From Galbula dea (taxonomy: Eukaryota > Chordata > Aves > Piciformes > Galbulidae), in assembly GCA_013399015.1 (NCBI GenBank), contig VWZX01002526.1:1394835-1458834 (forward strand): a stretch of DNA of 64,000 nucleotides. The letters run 5' to 3'. Both the position numbers and the translations under genes were made by a program. The notes under the pieces were generated by a model. That model saw nothing but the letters and a program-made list of their open reading frames with translations. It was not told the DNA's origin and searched no databases. Shown one piece after another: positions 24,233 to 37,300 of the stretch; the first letter of the stretch is position 1, and each line of letters starts with the position of its first letter.

Positions 24233-27200
24233 GGAATTGCCAGTAGATATTGATGCCTACTTTTGCTGCCACTGTTATTAATGTTAATAATAGTAATTGT
24301 TGTTATTCCTCTGGCAATTAGAAGAATAATAGTGTTATTGCTGTTATTATATACTGTTGCCACTGAGCTGTAACCCTAAAGTACCTCAGAGTGCTGGTCA
24401 TGTGTGAGGGCACCTGTTCTAGGCTTTTTCTATGAGCCAAAGCAACCATGGCATCCTGAGCCTCAAAACACAAGCCAGGAGGGAGATGGTGAAACACAGG
24501 TGAAGGAAGTGGGGACATGAGACTTCAGTGTCAGCCCCCTGGGACAAGTGAATGGGTGTTAGCATGCAAGCTGGGGAGTTAGGGGATCCAGAGGCCTTCC
24601 CCATCTCCACCACAATCTTCTCACATGACCTCCAAGCAGGCATTTGGAAAGCCACTGGGGCCAGGAGGCAGCTGCAGGTTAGGATGCTTCATTGTAGGTG
24701 TCTCCAGGGCATTAGGTGGCATATCTCACACTACAACCACCAGGGAGCTAATCAGCACTGTTAGTGTAGACTAACAAGCAATTTAACTGACAGAACATAC
24801 AGCTAACCCACTTGCCTAAACAAAAGCACCACATCTTATTTAAGATACCTGGAAGTACCTCTGACTGAAATCCACTCAATCTCTTCATGGCACAGTTACC
24901 CACTGGTTGTATGGAGATGTTACAGCTCACTCCTTTACAGCTGTTGGTTTTGATATGTCATCCTCCATGATAAGAAGAGTCCAGAGATCTACACTTGACT
25001 GATAGACATCAATTCTATCACTAACAGCATAAGAGTTTTGTTTTGTGGTAAAGCCACAGTGCTCAGCCCCTGATGTAACTCACAGTGCTGGGTTCCTGTA
25101 TGAATCTCATGTCTGCATGCAAGATCTCAAGATAAGCCAAACACTACACATATATTTGCATCTGTTTACACATTTCAGCTCATCTTGGAAACCTGTGACA
25201 TTTGTGGGTGTGAAGGCACTCCAGATCCATGTCCTGACCCCATCTCTAACAGCAATTTACCTCCTATCTGTCAGGAACTTTGCAGAAACCAGTGTTGGTC
25301 CTGCAGGCCACTCTCTGCTCTCCAGAAGTGACACATGAGAAAAAGGACTCTCTGTCCTCCCCCCAGGCATGCAACATGTTGTACTAGTGATCTACCAGGA
25401 TCTGCTCTAACCTGAATTATCCTGCCATCACAGACTCCATCTGTCCTTGCAACAAAGCATGGATGCCTCCATGAGAACATTGTGCCCAGCAGTGTGGCCC
25501 CGTGTTAGGAAGGACATTTTAAGGGGCAGGTTTTTGTTGATTCCAGAACAGTGCCATTTGTCCTCTCTTCATGCCTCCTCTGTTCTAGGAGGCCTGAGGG
25601 GGCTCTGCCCTGACAGCAAAACCCAGGTTGTTGTGGAAAGCCTGCCAAGGCAAGGTGGCTAGGGCACAGCACCACCTCAGTTCAGCCCTGGGCAACAGCA
25701 CAGCAGGGACAGAGAATTATCTTTGGCTCCTCTCCAGCAGGTGACTGACCTTCCTGCTTCTGAACAGGGATTTTGCCAACAAAACATATGATCAGCATTT
25801 ATTTGTGAGCCAGGCAGATAATAGGAGGTAACCTGCTGCTATTACAGTCACCTTCTCTTATGTGCTTCATGAGGATGACAACTTTAAGCCCTGGATTATG
25901 GCTGCACAAGCAGTTTGGCTTCCCATCACAGCATGCTTTGACTTTTTCTGCATATCTTTCCACAGGACCTTGAGTGGTGCAGGACATGTGTAAGAAACAA
26001 AGCTCCTCCCTGTTAACTTTGGTGATGCTAGTTATGTGGAGCCCATTACCTCCTCCTCTTGGCCCAGGGCCACGGGAAGGATTCTGTGTTACTCAGTGCC
26101 TTGTTTAATCATTTACACCAGGGCAAAGTCAAGGTAGGAGAGACACAGTGTTCCCAAGACCTCAGTGCCTGGGGAGGTGTCACACTGCCAGGACTCACAA
26201 CCTGCCCATCCTGCAACCCCACACAAGGCTGACCTGGGACTCACCCCCTGCTGCAGCAGAGTCCTCCTAGAAGGCTGAGTTATTTGGTGTGGAATTCAAA
26301 CTGCTGTTAAGTCCACATTCAGCTACAGATCTCCCAGGTAATGCCATTCTTGTGCTTCACACAATGTGCCTAATTGATCCACACCCAGTTCCTTGCCCTC
26401 CCCACCCAAGGAGAAATTAACTCCTTCCCACCCCCTGCAAGACTCTCTGTCACACCCAGGGAGCCCTGGCTGTTACCTGGTGACCTGCTAACAAACACAA
26501 CCTCCATGCCACCATGCTGACATTCTCTCTGTGCCCCAAAAGGTGCCAGTGGGCATCCTGGTCCTTCCCTGGGGTCAGCAGCACCTCTACCCTCCCCATC
26601 CTCAGTGCCATGCATTGGAGGTATTCACATTTCTGGTGGATGAGCCTCTGGCCTTGTGCTCTTAGGAGAGCTTTGCAGGAGAGATTGTACCTGGTATACA
26701 AGGAGTTAGCATGGTGTGCAGAGCAAACCAGAGAGCTGATACAACATTAGTCCATCAGGTATTTATAAAGAATCAGCAGTGGAGCTTGATCTAAGGATCT
26801 CTTTGCAACATGTACCCTTGATGGGGTTCAAGGAGCTCTGTACATGTCACTCACCAACCCATCCACAGCCCCAGAGCCCCAGGCACTATAAACACTGTGG
26901 GAAAAAGAGCAACTGGTAAGACATAAACAAGAAGACTAAGAGAAATTTGTGTGTCACCCATGGGAGGGCCTTGTTTCCAAAGTAACTGGGTGGATCTTCA
27001 AAGGGCTGAGAGCAGGATTGGAAAGGACATGAAGAGGTGACCTCGTCCTTCTTTCTACCCCAAGGCAAGATCAAGCATGCCTGAACCAGTCCTGAGAGCT
27101 CTCAGTTTAACCTGCCCTTGGAACATCCAGGTCCACAACTTTTTTTTGTCCCAGATCTGCCAAGTCCCTGTCTGTAAAAGGAGGAACAACCAGCACAAAG

Positions 27201-30200
27201 TGGATCCATTACTGGGCTATTGGAGAGGAAGGAAGTGAAGGCAAAACCCTTTGGCTGATGGTTGATGGGTTGCAAACACCTAGTGAAAAGCAAGAAATAA
27301 GCATGGAGTATTGTGTCTGCAGGGGTCTTTACAGCTGCTGATGTCAGTTTGATACAGCCTATGGCACTATTGTGATACCCTCAAGCTTTGAACTCTACTG
27401 CTTTGGAAGACATCATGAGTCTCCAAAGCTGGTTACTGTGAGTCCAGGTCTTTTGTCAAGACCAAATCAACCCTTTGCCTGAATCAGTAATTCTTAATCC
27501 TGTGCAAATTCATGCCACCAATTTGGGCTTGAGTATTCATATCTCATCAAGGCAGGCCTCAGGCAGGCTCTATGTGCAGCACACGTCTCAAAGAGATGTC
27601 TACCAGCCTCCCTGACCACTTGCAGAGAAACTGCAGGATCTGCCCAGGATCAACAGGTTCTCAGTGTGACTCTCCAGTGCCCCATGTTAAATATTATGCC
27701 TTATCCCTGTACAAGCAAGCAAGTATTTACTTTCCTTCCTACAGATACCATGTCCTACCCAGTCATGAGAGACAGGGAAATGGACATCATGTCTTCAGTA
27801 GAAACTGTCAGCTTGATCCAGTGCCTCAGTAACAGTGTTAGGTGTAACTAAAAAGCAATGAGAGAGCCTGTTTGGAGCCAGGAGGTGAAGAGTTCTTTGG
27901 ATGCTGGAGCTCATTCAGAGGCACAAACCTATTTCAGCTGTCTAAAACTGCTTTATCCAATGGGCTGCATCTCCACTGGAAAACATGGGGAGCCACAAAA
28001 AAGTGAGGTTGAAAACCAGGCTTTTAAGCCCAGATGCTTTCCTGCACTGTAACAAGCACTCAGACATACACCTCAGAAACCTCCAGTGACTGCAATTTAC
28101 CAAAGGAGCAAGGGGACAAAAAAGGCAAAGACAAGTAGAATTCTTTCCTCAAATTTGGAAAATTGTTTTGACACTTATCAGAAGACCAGAGCAAACTCAG
28201 CTGAAGTTGGTTGAGTGTCCTATACCTTTTTAATGTTCCTAATTTAGTTCTTAAGTCATTGCTCCAATCACTACTTAGAACACTAAACCTGTGTCATTAA
28301 ATCATCTCACAGCCCTCCAGGGAACAGTTAAGACTCAGGATGGCCTTTCAACATTGCTATGCAATTTAGCTCTGTTTAATTCCTGTTAGCTGAGAAATAT
28401 GATGAAAATGTATCTGGGAGACCACTGCTTAGCCATACAGCTTCTATTCTTGACAGATGCACAAGCCTGACTTCCCATTGACAGTAATTGCTGAAAGCTA
28501 GGACCTCATGATTTATCCAAGGCTCTTAAGAGCCTGATATCTGCTGTTCTTCCATCACAGAAATGCAAAGTTTAAATATAAAACCTGCCTTGCAAAGTTC
28601 TGTGCAATCCAATCAGCCAGGAAATTTCTTACAGATGATAGCACACTGATCCTGGCATAATCCAATGTTTCATAAATGTCTTAAAAGATTAAGGCATCAT
28701 TTTCTGCCCAAATGACAGAGGAGATTCACATCTCTGCAGAGTAAACACTGGCAACAGTCTTGCATAAGAGCCAGCAATATTGCTAAAATTCTCCTCTGTG
28801 CTCCCTTACAAGGGCAATTACATAATCAGAAGCCTTCATCTATCAAAAGCAATCTCTTTCATTGAACAAGATGCTCTGGTGTAAGTGCACAAGTGCACAT
28901 CAAGTGGAAAGGAAGGGAAGGTAGCTGGACTGCCTTGCCTGACTGGCCTGGAAAGAGGATTTTAGCTGTTTAATGGCTCATCCTTGCTTGCAAATTTCTT
29001 GTGTTAATTTCTAGCTCCAGTTCTAAGAGTATGCTTGAAGGAGTGCACCAAGACTCTTTGACTCATGAAACATGGTCCCCACCATGCAAGGCACTGCCCC
29101 ATCCTTCCTTACAAAAGACAAAGCTTGTACCTGCAGAGGAGAAGGGCTCAGAGTAAGACATTGGCTGAAAAACCTTCCAGAGCAAAACTGCCAAAGAAAC
29201 CTCACCTGATGCTTGCCAGAACTTTGAAGAACCAAAACACTGTCCTCTTCAGCCAAACTCCCTTAGGAACTAGTAGCTGTGTTGCTCCCTCTACCAGAGT
29301 CCCTTAGTTCCTACTTTATTCTAAGCCACAATAAGATCTGCTAATTAGGGCACTTACTGCTTGAATCTTCTGGTCACTGCAGGCAGGAGTGGGTGTCTGC
29401 ACATGAGCTTGTCATCTAGATTCTGTAGCATCCATGGGGAAACATTGCCTAGGATGAGATGTTCTAGTCATGCCTTTTTCACTCAGCTGACTCTAAAGGG
29501 TGAATCTGCCTCAATCTGCAACACCCCAGGTGCTTCTCTGCATCAGTTCTGTGAACAGATACATCCATGGGCACTGTTGGCATCACCTCCTGATCAGCAG
29601 ACAGCTACAAACAGGAGTTACCTCAGGAAAAATGACATTAAGAGACATATACATATCCTGAAGGACCATGTCCAGTTATAAAACCATCAAATATGCTAAC
29701 TAACCTGTTACAAAAAGATCTCTGCAGCCAGAACCCCTGGGAGAGCCTGGGCTGTGACATGATTAGCTGCCTCAAAGGAAAGCCATGGGATCTCTTACCC
29801 TCACTAGTGGCTCAGATTCAAATGCATATATTTGTCCTCAAGGAATATGAAGCCAAATTGTGCAGTGGCCCTGAGGATACCCATCTGGGTTTGGGATGGG
29901 CCTCACATCTCTGTTCTTCTTATTGCTTCTCAAGGTGCATCTGTTAAGAGGAAAATAAGGGACAGAAAGGGCTGGGTTTAACCCACACGATCTCCTCTAA
30001 AGCAGCTGAGGGGTGGATGTAATTCACTGAAGTGCCTTCCCTCAGCAGGAGAGACCTTCCTGTCTGCTGCTAATGAAATAGCAGGAAACAGTATTTTCCT
30101 GCTCAGACCTGGCAAGCAAACAGCACAGAGGGGGGATTTTTGGCAGAGTTCCTCTAAGAGAGCACAAGGTAACAAGATAATTGGATGAACGCAAGTGGGA

Positions 30201-31882
30201 AGCAAAGAGAAAGGGGCCATGCCAGCAAGGTCACTACAGAGGAGGTCAGAGTCTTTGCAAGACAGCTCAGGACATAGTCATGAACTGGAAAGAGGAGGTA
30301 AGAAAGCACAAGGAGGAAGAGATGGAACAAGGAGGAAATGGGACAGGGAAGGAGGAGGAGGAGGTGAGTATCTCTAGAGAGTTCCCACCTGGAAGAGTCC
30401 TGACTAAAACACAGCTGTGACCTGTGTCTGGGCCTCCTAAAGGGACCACCTCCCTTACAGAGCAAAAGTCTGGCAGCAGATGGATTTTGTTCAAATCTTT
30501 ATTTCTGAAAGGATCTCACCTTATGTTCATGCTGATCCACTTGTTATCTAGAAGTTCCATGTTATCTTTCACTGTCATTTCTCTGGCTTCAACTCAAACC
30601 CCTTAGGTTTCAAGGCTAAAACTATGCAATGTCCTTCCACCACAAGCCATCCAACTTCAATACTCTCCTTCAGCAAATAAATTCCTACTTCTGAAGTTGC
30701 AGCTGATTCTCAGAGGCAAAAGGAGTTGGTATAACCAGGACAAAGACACATACCAAGGCTGGAGGATACTGCTATGGTTCTCCCTTACCAGTATGAGCCA
30801 GGCCACAAAGCAATCATCCTACAATAGCACAGTTTCAGTGCCAGATAAATTCATCCAGTCCAGGACTTACAGGGTGGAGAACTATAATCCCAAGGACAGG
30901 ACCCAGCAAACTTGAGGACCTAGCAAACCCTTCCAAATCATTCACTACAATGTACAGGTTGTCCTTGGAGAAGTGGAACAATGAAACTTGGAGTTTTTGA
31001 AATCAGAGGGATTTTTAGAGAGAGATTTTGGAGATTTTTAGAGACTTCTGCTCTGGAGTGATATATATTGTACTCATAGCATTATATGTCTACTAATGTC
31101 ATTAGTGGAGGCACTGAAAGAGACTTCCTCTATCCAGCAAACAGTATTTGCAAAAGTGGTAGGAATTTTGGTATCTACAATCTTTGGCAATGAACCAGAC
31201 TAGGCTGAAATGGGTGAAGGATTCAAAGGCATGAAAGAGTGAAAAGGAAACAGCACATCAGGAGAAAGCAAGCCAGTATTAGCTTTTGATCATATCAGAA
31301 ATCAACATCCTTACCTGTTGACTGTGATATTCATCAGCTATTGGACGATCTGGCCTTGAAAAGCTCTGAAAAGATGGCTCAGTCATTTCAGAGGTTCAAG
31401 ATGGTTTTGCCACTTCCAGTCAGTCTTTTCAGGAAAAGCTGGGCACACACTGAGAGAAGGAGAGTAAACACAAGGCAATTGTCTGACCAATCTGTGACAT
31501 ATGTTTATGGGGGCAGTTGTGCAGTGAATAGACTCATTGAAAGTGTGTTTCAAGGCCAGGCACAAGACTGGTTGCAGAAAGCAAAGTTGTTGTTGGAAAG
31601 CATTAGCACTGAAACTAAATACCTGTTGTGCTCTGCCCATGGGAAGGCTGAAGCTTATCTCCCCAACAGCAAGAAAGACACCCAACCCCACCAGCAAAGC
31701 AGAAAACAGCAGCAAGATTAGTCAACAGCACTTGAAGAAGAGAAAGGGCAGGAACAAGCTCTTAATACTATACTTAAGAGGACACTCCTGCTCTAGGAAG
31801 CCACTTTCAAATTCTCTAGGAAGAGAGGAAAAGAAAAGATTTTTAAGATCTGTTAGTCTTTGCAAATGATCTCCTGAGGTTT
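24233..31882. other. Non-coding DNA with no recognised gene
   Basis: This includes an AT-rich, TTATTA/AATAAT-rich patch at about 24270-24360. Otherwise it is plain sequence with chance frames only. No recognised tRNA, repeat array or coding exon. Confidence 0.6.
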
Positions 31883-32015
31883 CATAGAATCTCTTGCTTG
31901 AAAGAGACCTTTGAGATCTGTTCTGTTAACCCCCACTGCCAGGTCACCACTAAACCATGTCCCTCAGCACCACATCTCCATGGTATTTCAACCCCTCCAG
32001 GTATGGCTGAGTTTC
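31883..32015 (-). mobile_element. CR1-type LINE 3' end fragment (sense on -)
   Basis: It begins CATAGAATCTCTTGC, continues with AAAGAGACCTTTGAGATCTG, and then has CACTAAACCATGTCCCTCAGCACCACATCTCCA split across the segment. This is the reverse complement of the 3' end seen at 11.8 kb (GTGCTTAGGGACATGGTTTAGT). It is 5'-truncated and non-coding, and the boundary on the right is approximate. Confidence 0.7.
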
Positions 32016-33360
32016 CATGGGCCCAGGAAGGTAATACACAGGTTGTGATGGGAACTGGAGGCATCTCCATCCTCAGCAGGGTAAACATGATGCTGGGACA
32101 GTAGAAACATCAGGGCCTACACCAGGCAGAAATCAAAATACAAGGGAAACTGCTGATGTTGCAGCCAAAGGGATTAAAAACCTCAACTGACTTAAAGCAG
32201 ATCACTTCCACAGAGCTTGCAAACTGCCTCCAAATTACCCAGTCAAATGAGCATTAGATAAGCTGAGAGTGTTTGGGGGCCTTCAGGGGCATTCAGACAA
32301 GAGGGTTATTCAGCAGCTGGGTGATGACTAAAACTTTCTGAAGCAGCTGGGGGGATAAATCACTGCTGCAAACCAAAGACTCAGCTGGGGCTGCAGGGCA
32401 GGCTGGGAGTGTGTCTCAGGAAAGCTGGGTGTCTGAGCTGGGGCAGGGGCAGTGTCCATCCCTGAGCTTTTTGAGGAAGCTGGTTTCAAGAAGGTTTTTT
32501 CTGTTCTTGAGCTTGTTTTTCAGCCAGGTTTCCTATGTGGCTGGAAAATCCCCTTACACAATCACTGTGCATGTCTGCAACTCTTCCCCTGCCCAATAGT
32601 TTTTGCCCCACCAACTGAGGGCTTTCACAAGTCCAAAGAAAAGTTGAGTCCAAAGAAGGAGAGCTGTTTGTGATCGAAGGATCTGATCAAAACATCATGG
32701 GATCACAGTCCCTCTTCCCCCCCCATAACACCAGGGGAGAGGACTTGACACTGCAGAAAAGCTGGAGGATGCCCACACTCAAACACACATCAGATTGTGG
32801 AGATGGACAGGAAGGAGATGGAGAGCATTCCCATCTGGTGGGACCATCTCTGCCGACCTGCAGCCAGGTCTGGACCTACTCTGAGACCCTGGTGAACACC
32901 CTGAGGCTGTGCACAGAGGAGGTACCTGGAGAGTACCACATCTGTGATCTGGCACAGGACTAGCATAGGAGATAGCAAGGCTGGAGATGAAGAGGGCAGG
33001 GAGACAGGAGTCTGGCTACTGCCAGCATGTTACTGCAGAGCTGAGCAAGCTTCCCATTCTCTTATGCCTCCAGTTCTGCCAAAAACTAGCATACAGCTCT
33101 GTCACCACGTTGGGCTCCAAAATCTTCTGGAGGAGACAGGGCATGTGTGTTAGCATCACAAGCCTCTTCTTGTGACCCTTGAAAAGGGAAAGCTCATGGT
33201 TTCTCCTGCAGGCAGCAGTTAGCAGTGCCACATAAATCAGCTGCTGCTGACTCTAAGTACCTTAGCTGGGTTAATGAAGGACACTAAAATCATCACTTCC
33301 CCCTCTCTTTCCTTTCCTCTCCTTGTCAAAACAAAGATCTTCTCCTTCCTGTGCTCTCTG
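32016..33360. other. Non-coding DNA with no recognised gene
   Basis: Chance frames only. No repeat or regulatory feature was recognised with any confidence. Confidence 0.55.
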
Positions 33361-33575
33361 AGAACCACAGACTAATTTAGATTAGAAAGGACCTCTGGGC
33401 ATCTCCAGTCCAATCTCCTGCTCTAAGAAAGGTTATCTTCCAAGCTTGATCAGGATGTTATCTGGGTGACTTCTGAGTATCTCCAGATGTAGAGACAGCA
33501 CAGCTTCCTTGTGCACTTCTCCCAGCACTTACCCATTTTCAGAATGATAAAAACCATTTCCTTTTCTCTGCAGGA
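33361..33575 (-). mobile_element. CR1 LINE 3' part, first segment (sense on -)
   Basis: The segment reads AGATTAGAAAGGACCTCTGG, then CATCTCCAGTCCAATCTCCTGCTC-type sequence (split), TGAGTATCTCCAGATG, CACAGC and CTTCTCCCAGCACTTACC. It follows the order of an antisense CR1 3' region (GGAAGGGACCTCTGGAGATCATC..., GAATATCTCCAAGGATGGAG..., TTCCAGTGTTTGACCACC). It is strongly diverged. The next expected CR1 portion does not follow directly but appears about 0.4 kb further right, suggesting an interrupted copy. Confidence 0.65.
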
Positions 33576-33985
33576 CACCAAAACAGAACTGTTCAGATTG
33601 GTGTGAATAGGTATGTTTTGGGTGGATGTACCAGAGGGCATGAATGGCAAGGTAAGGGCTACACAAATGGTGCATGCTGATGGCATCTTGCAGAACAAGT
33701 CAGCAAGATCCCAGAACATCTCTGTGCACCATCTCAGGACATCTGGGATGGGAGACAAAGACTGGTGAGTCAACCCTGATGACTCATGGACGTGGGACAG
33801 GATGGAGAGATAAAACATGTAGCATCTCTTGTCCTTCATGGCTTTGCAGGGATCTCTGGACAGATAGTTTGGACCCAAGTGTTTTGGTGCCAAACTGGTG
33901 GATACACACTTCATGCTTGTGGACATGAAAGTCTAAAAGCAATGAGTGGCAACAGGTTTTGGTTTGGTTTTAAAATTTAATCAGT
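33576..33985. other. Unidentified ~0.4 kb segment interrupting a CR1 copy
   Basis: This piece lies between two CR1 segments that are adjacent in CR1 consensus order, so it looks like a later insertion or a rearranged filler. I could not identify terminal repeats or a target-site duplication by eye, nor recognise its sequence. A minus-strand open frame spanning 33450-33926 crosses both CR1 and this piece and is not a credible gene. Confidence 0.4.
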
Positions 33986-34310
33986 TCCCTCCCTACAAAG
34001 TCTCACACCATGCATTACTACATGGTCCTAAAGTTATTTCCTACAGCTGCAACTTGTGTTCATTGACTCATCCTTTCACAGTGCACCCTAGGAGACTGAT
34101 TGTCTTCTCTATAACCTCCCCATAAGTAGCAGAAGACATCAGTTACATTCCCCTGAGCATCTTCTTTCCCAGGCTGGTCAAACCCAGCTCTCTCAGCCTT
34201 TTTTTTTCATATGTCTGGCACTCTCCACTGGACCTGGGCCAGTTTGTTGGTCTTTTCCTTGTAGTGGGACACCCAAAACTGAACACAGTGCTCCAGACAG
34301 CAGGGAATCA
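33986..34310 (-). mobile_element. CR1 LINE 3' part, second segment (sense on -)
   Basis: Recognisable antisense CR1 phrases occur in consensus order: TTGTGTTCATTGACTCATCC (for TTGTGCCCATTGCCTCTTGTCC), CAGGCTGGTCAAACCCAGCT, CTCTCAGCCTTT, CACTCTCCACTGGACCT, AGTTTGTTGGTCTTTTCCTTG, CCCAAAACTGAACACAGTGC and TCCAGACAGCAGGG. In the sense direction this is the end of ORF2 just before the 3' UTR, now full of stops and indels. Confidence 0.75.
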
Positions 34311-37300
34311 TCACTTCCCTCAACCTTCTGACTGTGCAAAGAAACTGCAAGGCACCTGCAAGGCTTATACAGGAAGACACCAACTGCCACTGAATTCAGT
34401 GACAGGTGAATCAATCTCAGAAGAGTCTGATAAGTTCTGCTCTCCCTCAGTGCATCACATCTTCAGAAATCTCATCTGAGAATGAGCCAACAGATGCCTC
34501 TTGTTATTTGCCAAATATCTGGCTGAGTGAGCAGCAAGCACAAGCTTCTGCACCTTTGGCAGCAAATCCTTAAGCATTTGCTGATGTGAACTCACTTACC
34601 CCACTCTACTTTGTATGTCTAGTCAGCTCTGCCTGATAAATTGGCTCTTCGTGTCTGCTGAGCCAAAACTGATTAGGAGCAACCTAAAGGAAATGAACAA
34701 TAGAATGTTCCTGAAGGTTTGGAGATGAAAAGGTGCTTTTAAATCATTAATAAAATATGGTTGGGCTTTTTCCTTCTTCCAAATCAGGAGCCCAGCTCAG
34801 CTCTTTAATTATTTCCTCACCCCAATAGCCTCCATTGGCAAGTTATTTCTCTGGCTGATTGAGCTCGTTGTGGTCCAGAAGCAAGAGTAAGAGGCTGCAA
34901 AACAGGATGTCTGGGTTAATTTCTGAAGTCTGCCCCTGATCTGTTGTGGGAAACACAGCTCAACCCTGTCCCTGATGGGCCACTCTGGCAGATGCAGAGG
35001 CTGAGTCTCCCTGAGCAGAGTTTTTATGCAGCATGGGTCACTGTGGCTGTGGTTTCCACTGCACTTACCATTATGGCACTGTAATGCTTCCTTGTCTTAT
35101 GGAAGTGTCAGGAAGATTAGTTGATGTTTGCTTAGCACTGGACAGATGTAAGGAGAGGGTAAAGATTCCCTTCCAGCTCTTCCTTCTCATTTAGCAAAAG
35201 GTAATTCTCTCTCATAGTGTTTCCAAGCCCTGCCAGGATCCCTGTGCTTGCCTTTGCTTCCTTCCCTCTGGTGGCCCTTGAAGAGCAAGGTCCCAGAGAA
35301 CAGCCTCTCTACCCAGCACAGCAGGAACCTTCTTATGGGAAAAATCAGGAGTCTGAAAAAGCCCTTCTTTCTCACACCTTGATTTCATGTCCCTGAGCTC
35401 CACTCTGGATAGGCTGAGAAACATTGTTCTTCCCAAAGCTGATTTGGCCATGAAAAGTGCTTGCCCCCAGTGCATTTGGGCTAAAGCAGGAAGCACAATG
35501 TCCCTTTGTCTAAGACAGTGAGAGGGGAGAGTTGAAAGTGGTGACATATCACCACAGAGGTGACACACAGCACAGTGCCACCACAACAGGGTGCAGTTCA
35601 GCCTGGCTGCCGTTCACTCAGTGCACACTCTGCAATGCAGCAGCCTTTCTCCTGGGGTTGGTCAGCCAAGAGCTACACTAATTGAAAAGCATGAAACCAA
35701 GCCAGGACTTGCCTCTGGCAGGGACATCCCATTGAGCTATGGTCCCACTGAGTTTTTCATTACCCATGCTGAGGCTTGCCTGCATTCACTGAATGTCTTC
35801 TGATGCCTCAAAGTCCAATCCAACCTGCCAGAGAGTCTGCAGCTGGGCTGCTGTGTCCCACCAATCCCCTCTGCTATCTGGACACAGGTCAAGGTATAAT
35901 ACATGCAGCTTTTAGGAAGCACCAGACAGACCGTGTGTGGCCAAGCTGGTCACTCCTGCAGTCCCATGTGGCCGTGTCCTATCCTAGGCAGACCTTTGCT
36001 TTTTCCCATCACATCCTCATCTTTTCCACAGCTGATATTCCTTCATGTTTCTCTTTGCTCTAACCCTTTCCTACACATGCTGCTCTGCTCCACATTTCCT
36101 CTCAAGGGATCTGTGGCCATTCTTCCAAGCCAACATGACCATGGTGGCAAACACTCTGTTTTTAATGAGCACCACAGACAATAGCAACTGTGAACGGAGA
36201 AAAGCAGCAGCTAAGCAGCGTCATGGGTCTGCATAGCTGAGCATTTCAGGAATGAAGAAAGAAATCCCATTTTATGTGACCCTATATTTGCCCTGCTCTA
36301 CTCCCTCTTCACTGTCTGGAGTGACATTGTGGATGGATTCATCCCCAGGAATAAGAGGCAGGTTAGCTCTGAACAAGCTCTGCTCTCACATAGTCCAGCA
36401 CCTACAAGAATCCACATTGCTACCAGCTGACCCAGCTGATGCTTAGTTCTGAGCCCATCCCTGAAGCTCTTCTGGGTCACAGACCTACACAGCTGTGGGA
36501 CAGGGGTGCCCCAAGAGCAGAAGGGAAGCAGGGATTTGAAACCAGCAGCATCGCTTCAGGGGAGTAACACACATCTGGCTGCAGCGAGGAAAAGGAGACA
36601 AATAAATACACTCAGTTCCAGCTAAAGGCTGACTTCAGTGAACAATGTTTGACTTGATGTTGGCATCTGCCCCAGAAGCAGCAGATGTTGAGGGAAAAAA
36701 GCAATCCAACAACAAAAGCCCAAAGTGAAGCATTCCTGCAGCCACAGAGGGAAGTTTCATAAGGCCTTGACCCATAGGACTTTTTTAAACCATCCTTTAA
36801 CGTAACCAAATAAAGGGCAGCCAGGAGATAGGAATCTTCACAGTTGAGGGGACCTTCATCCAGCCAAGCTTTCAAACAGTGCTGAATCTTTCCCATGAGG
36901 TAGATGCTGGGAGCTGTGAGCAGCTTGTCTCCATCCCAGAGCCTCTGCTGAAGTAAGGCTCCTGCTGTTGCCAAACCTCCCAGCTTCAGCAGAGTACAGC
37001 AGCACCAGGCATCAAGGAGAACTTATACAGGATGCATCCACTTCTCATGAATAAAGAGCTGCCTCCAGCATCATGGCTCAAGCCCATTCACCAGGCACAG
37101 CAGCACACCCTGGTCACACCACTAAGTCAAGCAGTAAATCAGGCTCCTGCTTTAAGAGGAAAAGAATTTCTGCAGCACACTGTGGTGCCTGGCCTTGGCT
37201 TACTAGTCAGCATGGGAGTGGTTGCCATGGCACTATGAAAGGAGAACATTTCTGGGCTGATCAGGATTAAGCATCAGCTTACTGAAGACCAAACTCTCCT

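Noticed and set aside
33450..33926. A 158-codon minus-strand frame
   Set aside because: It crosses a CR1 fragment and the adjoining filler DNA, and has no recognisable motif.
36612..36974. A 120-codon minus-strand frame with a hydrophobic stretch
   Set aside because: It has no family resemblance, no promoter-like or splice context, and a length within chance expectation for 64 kb.
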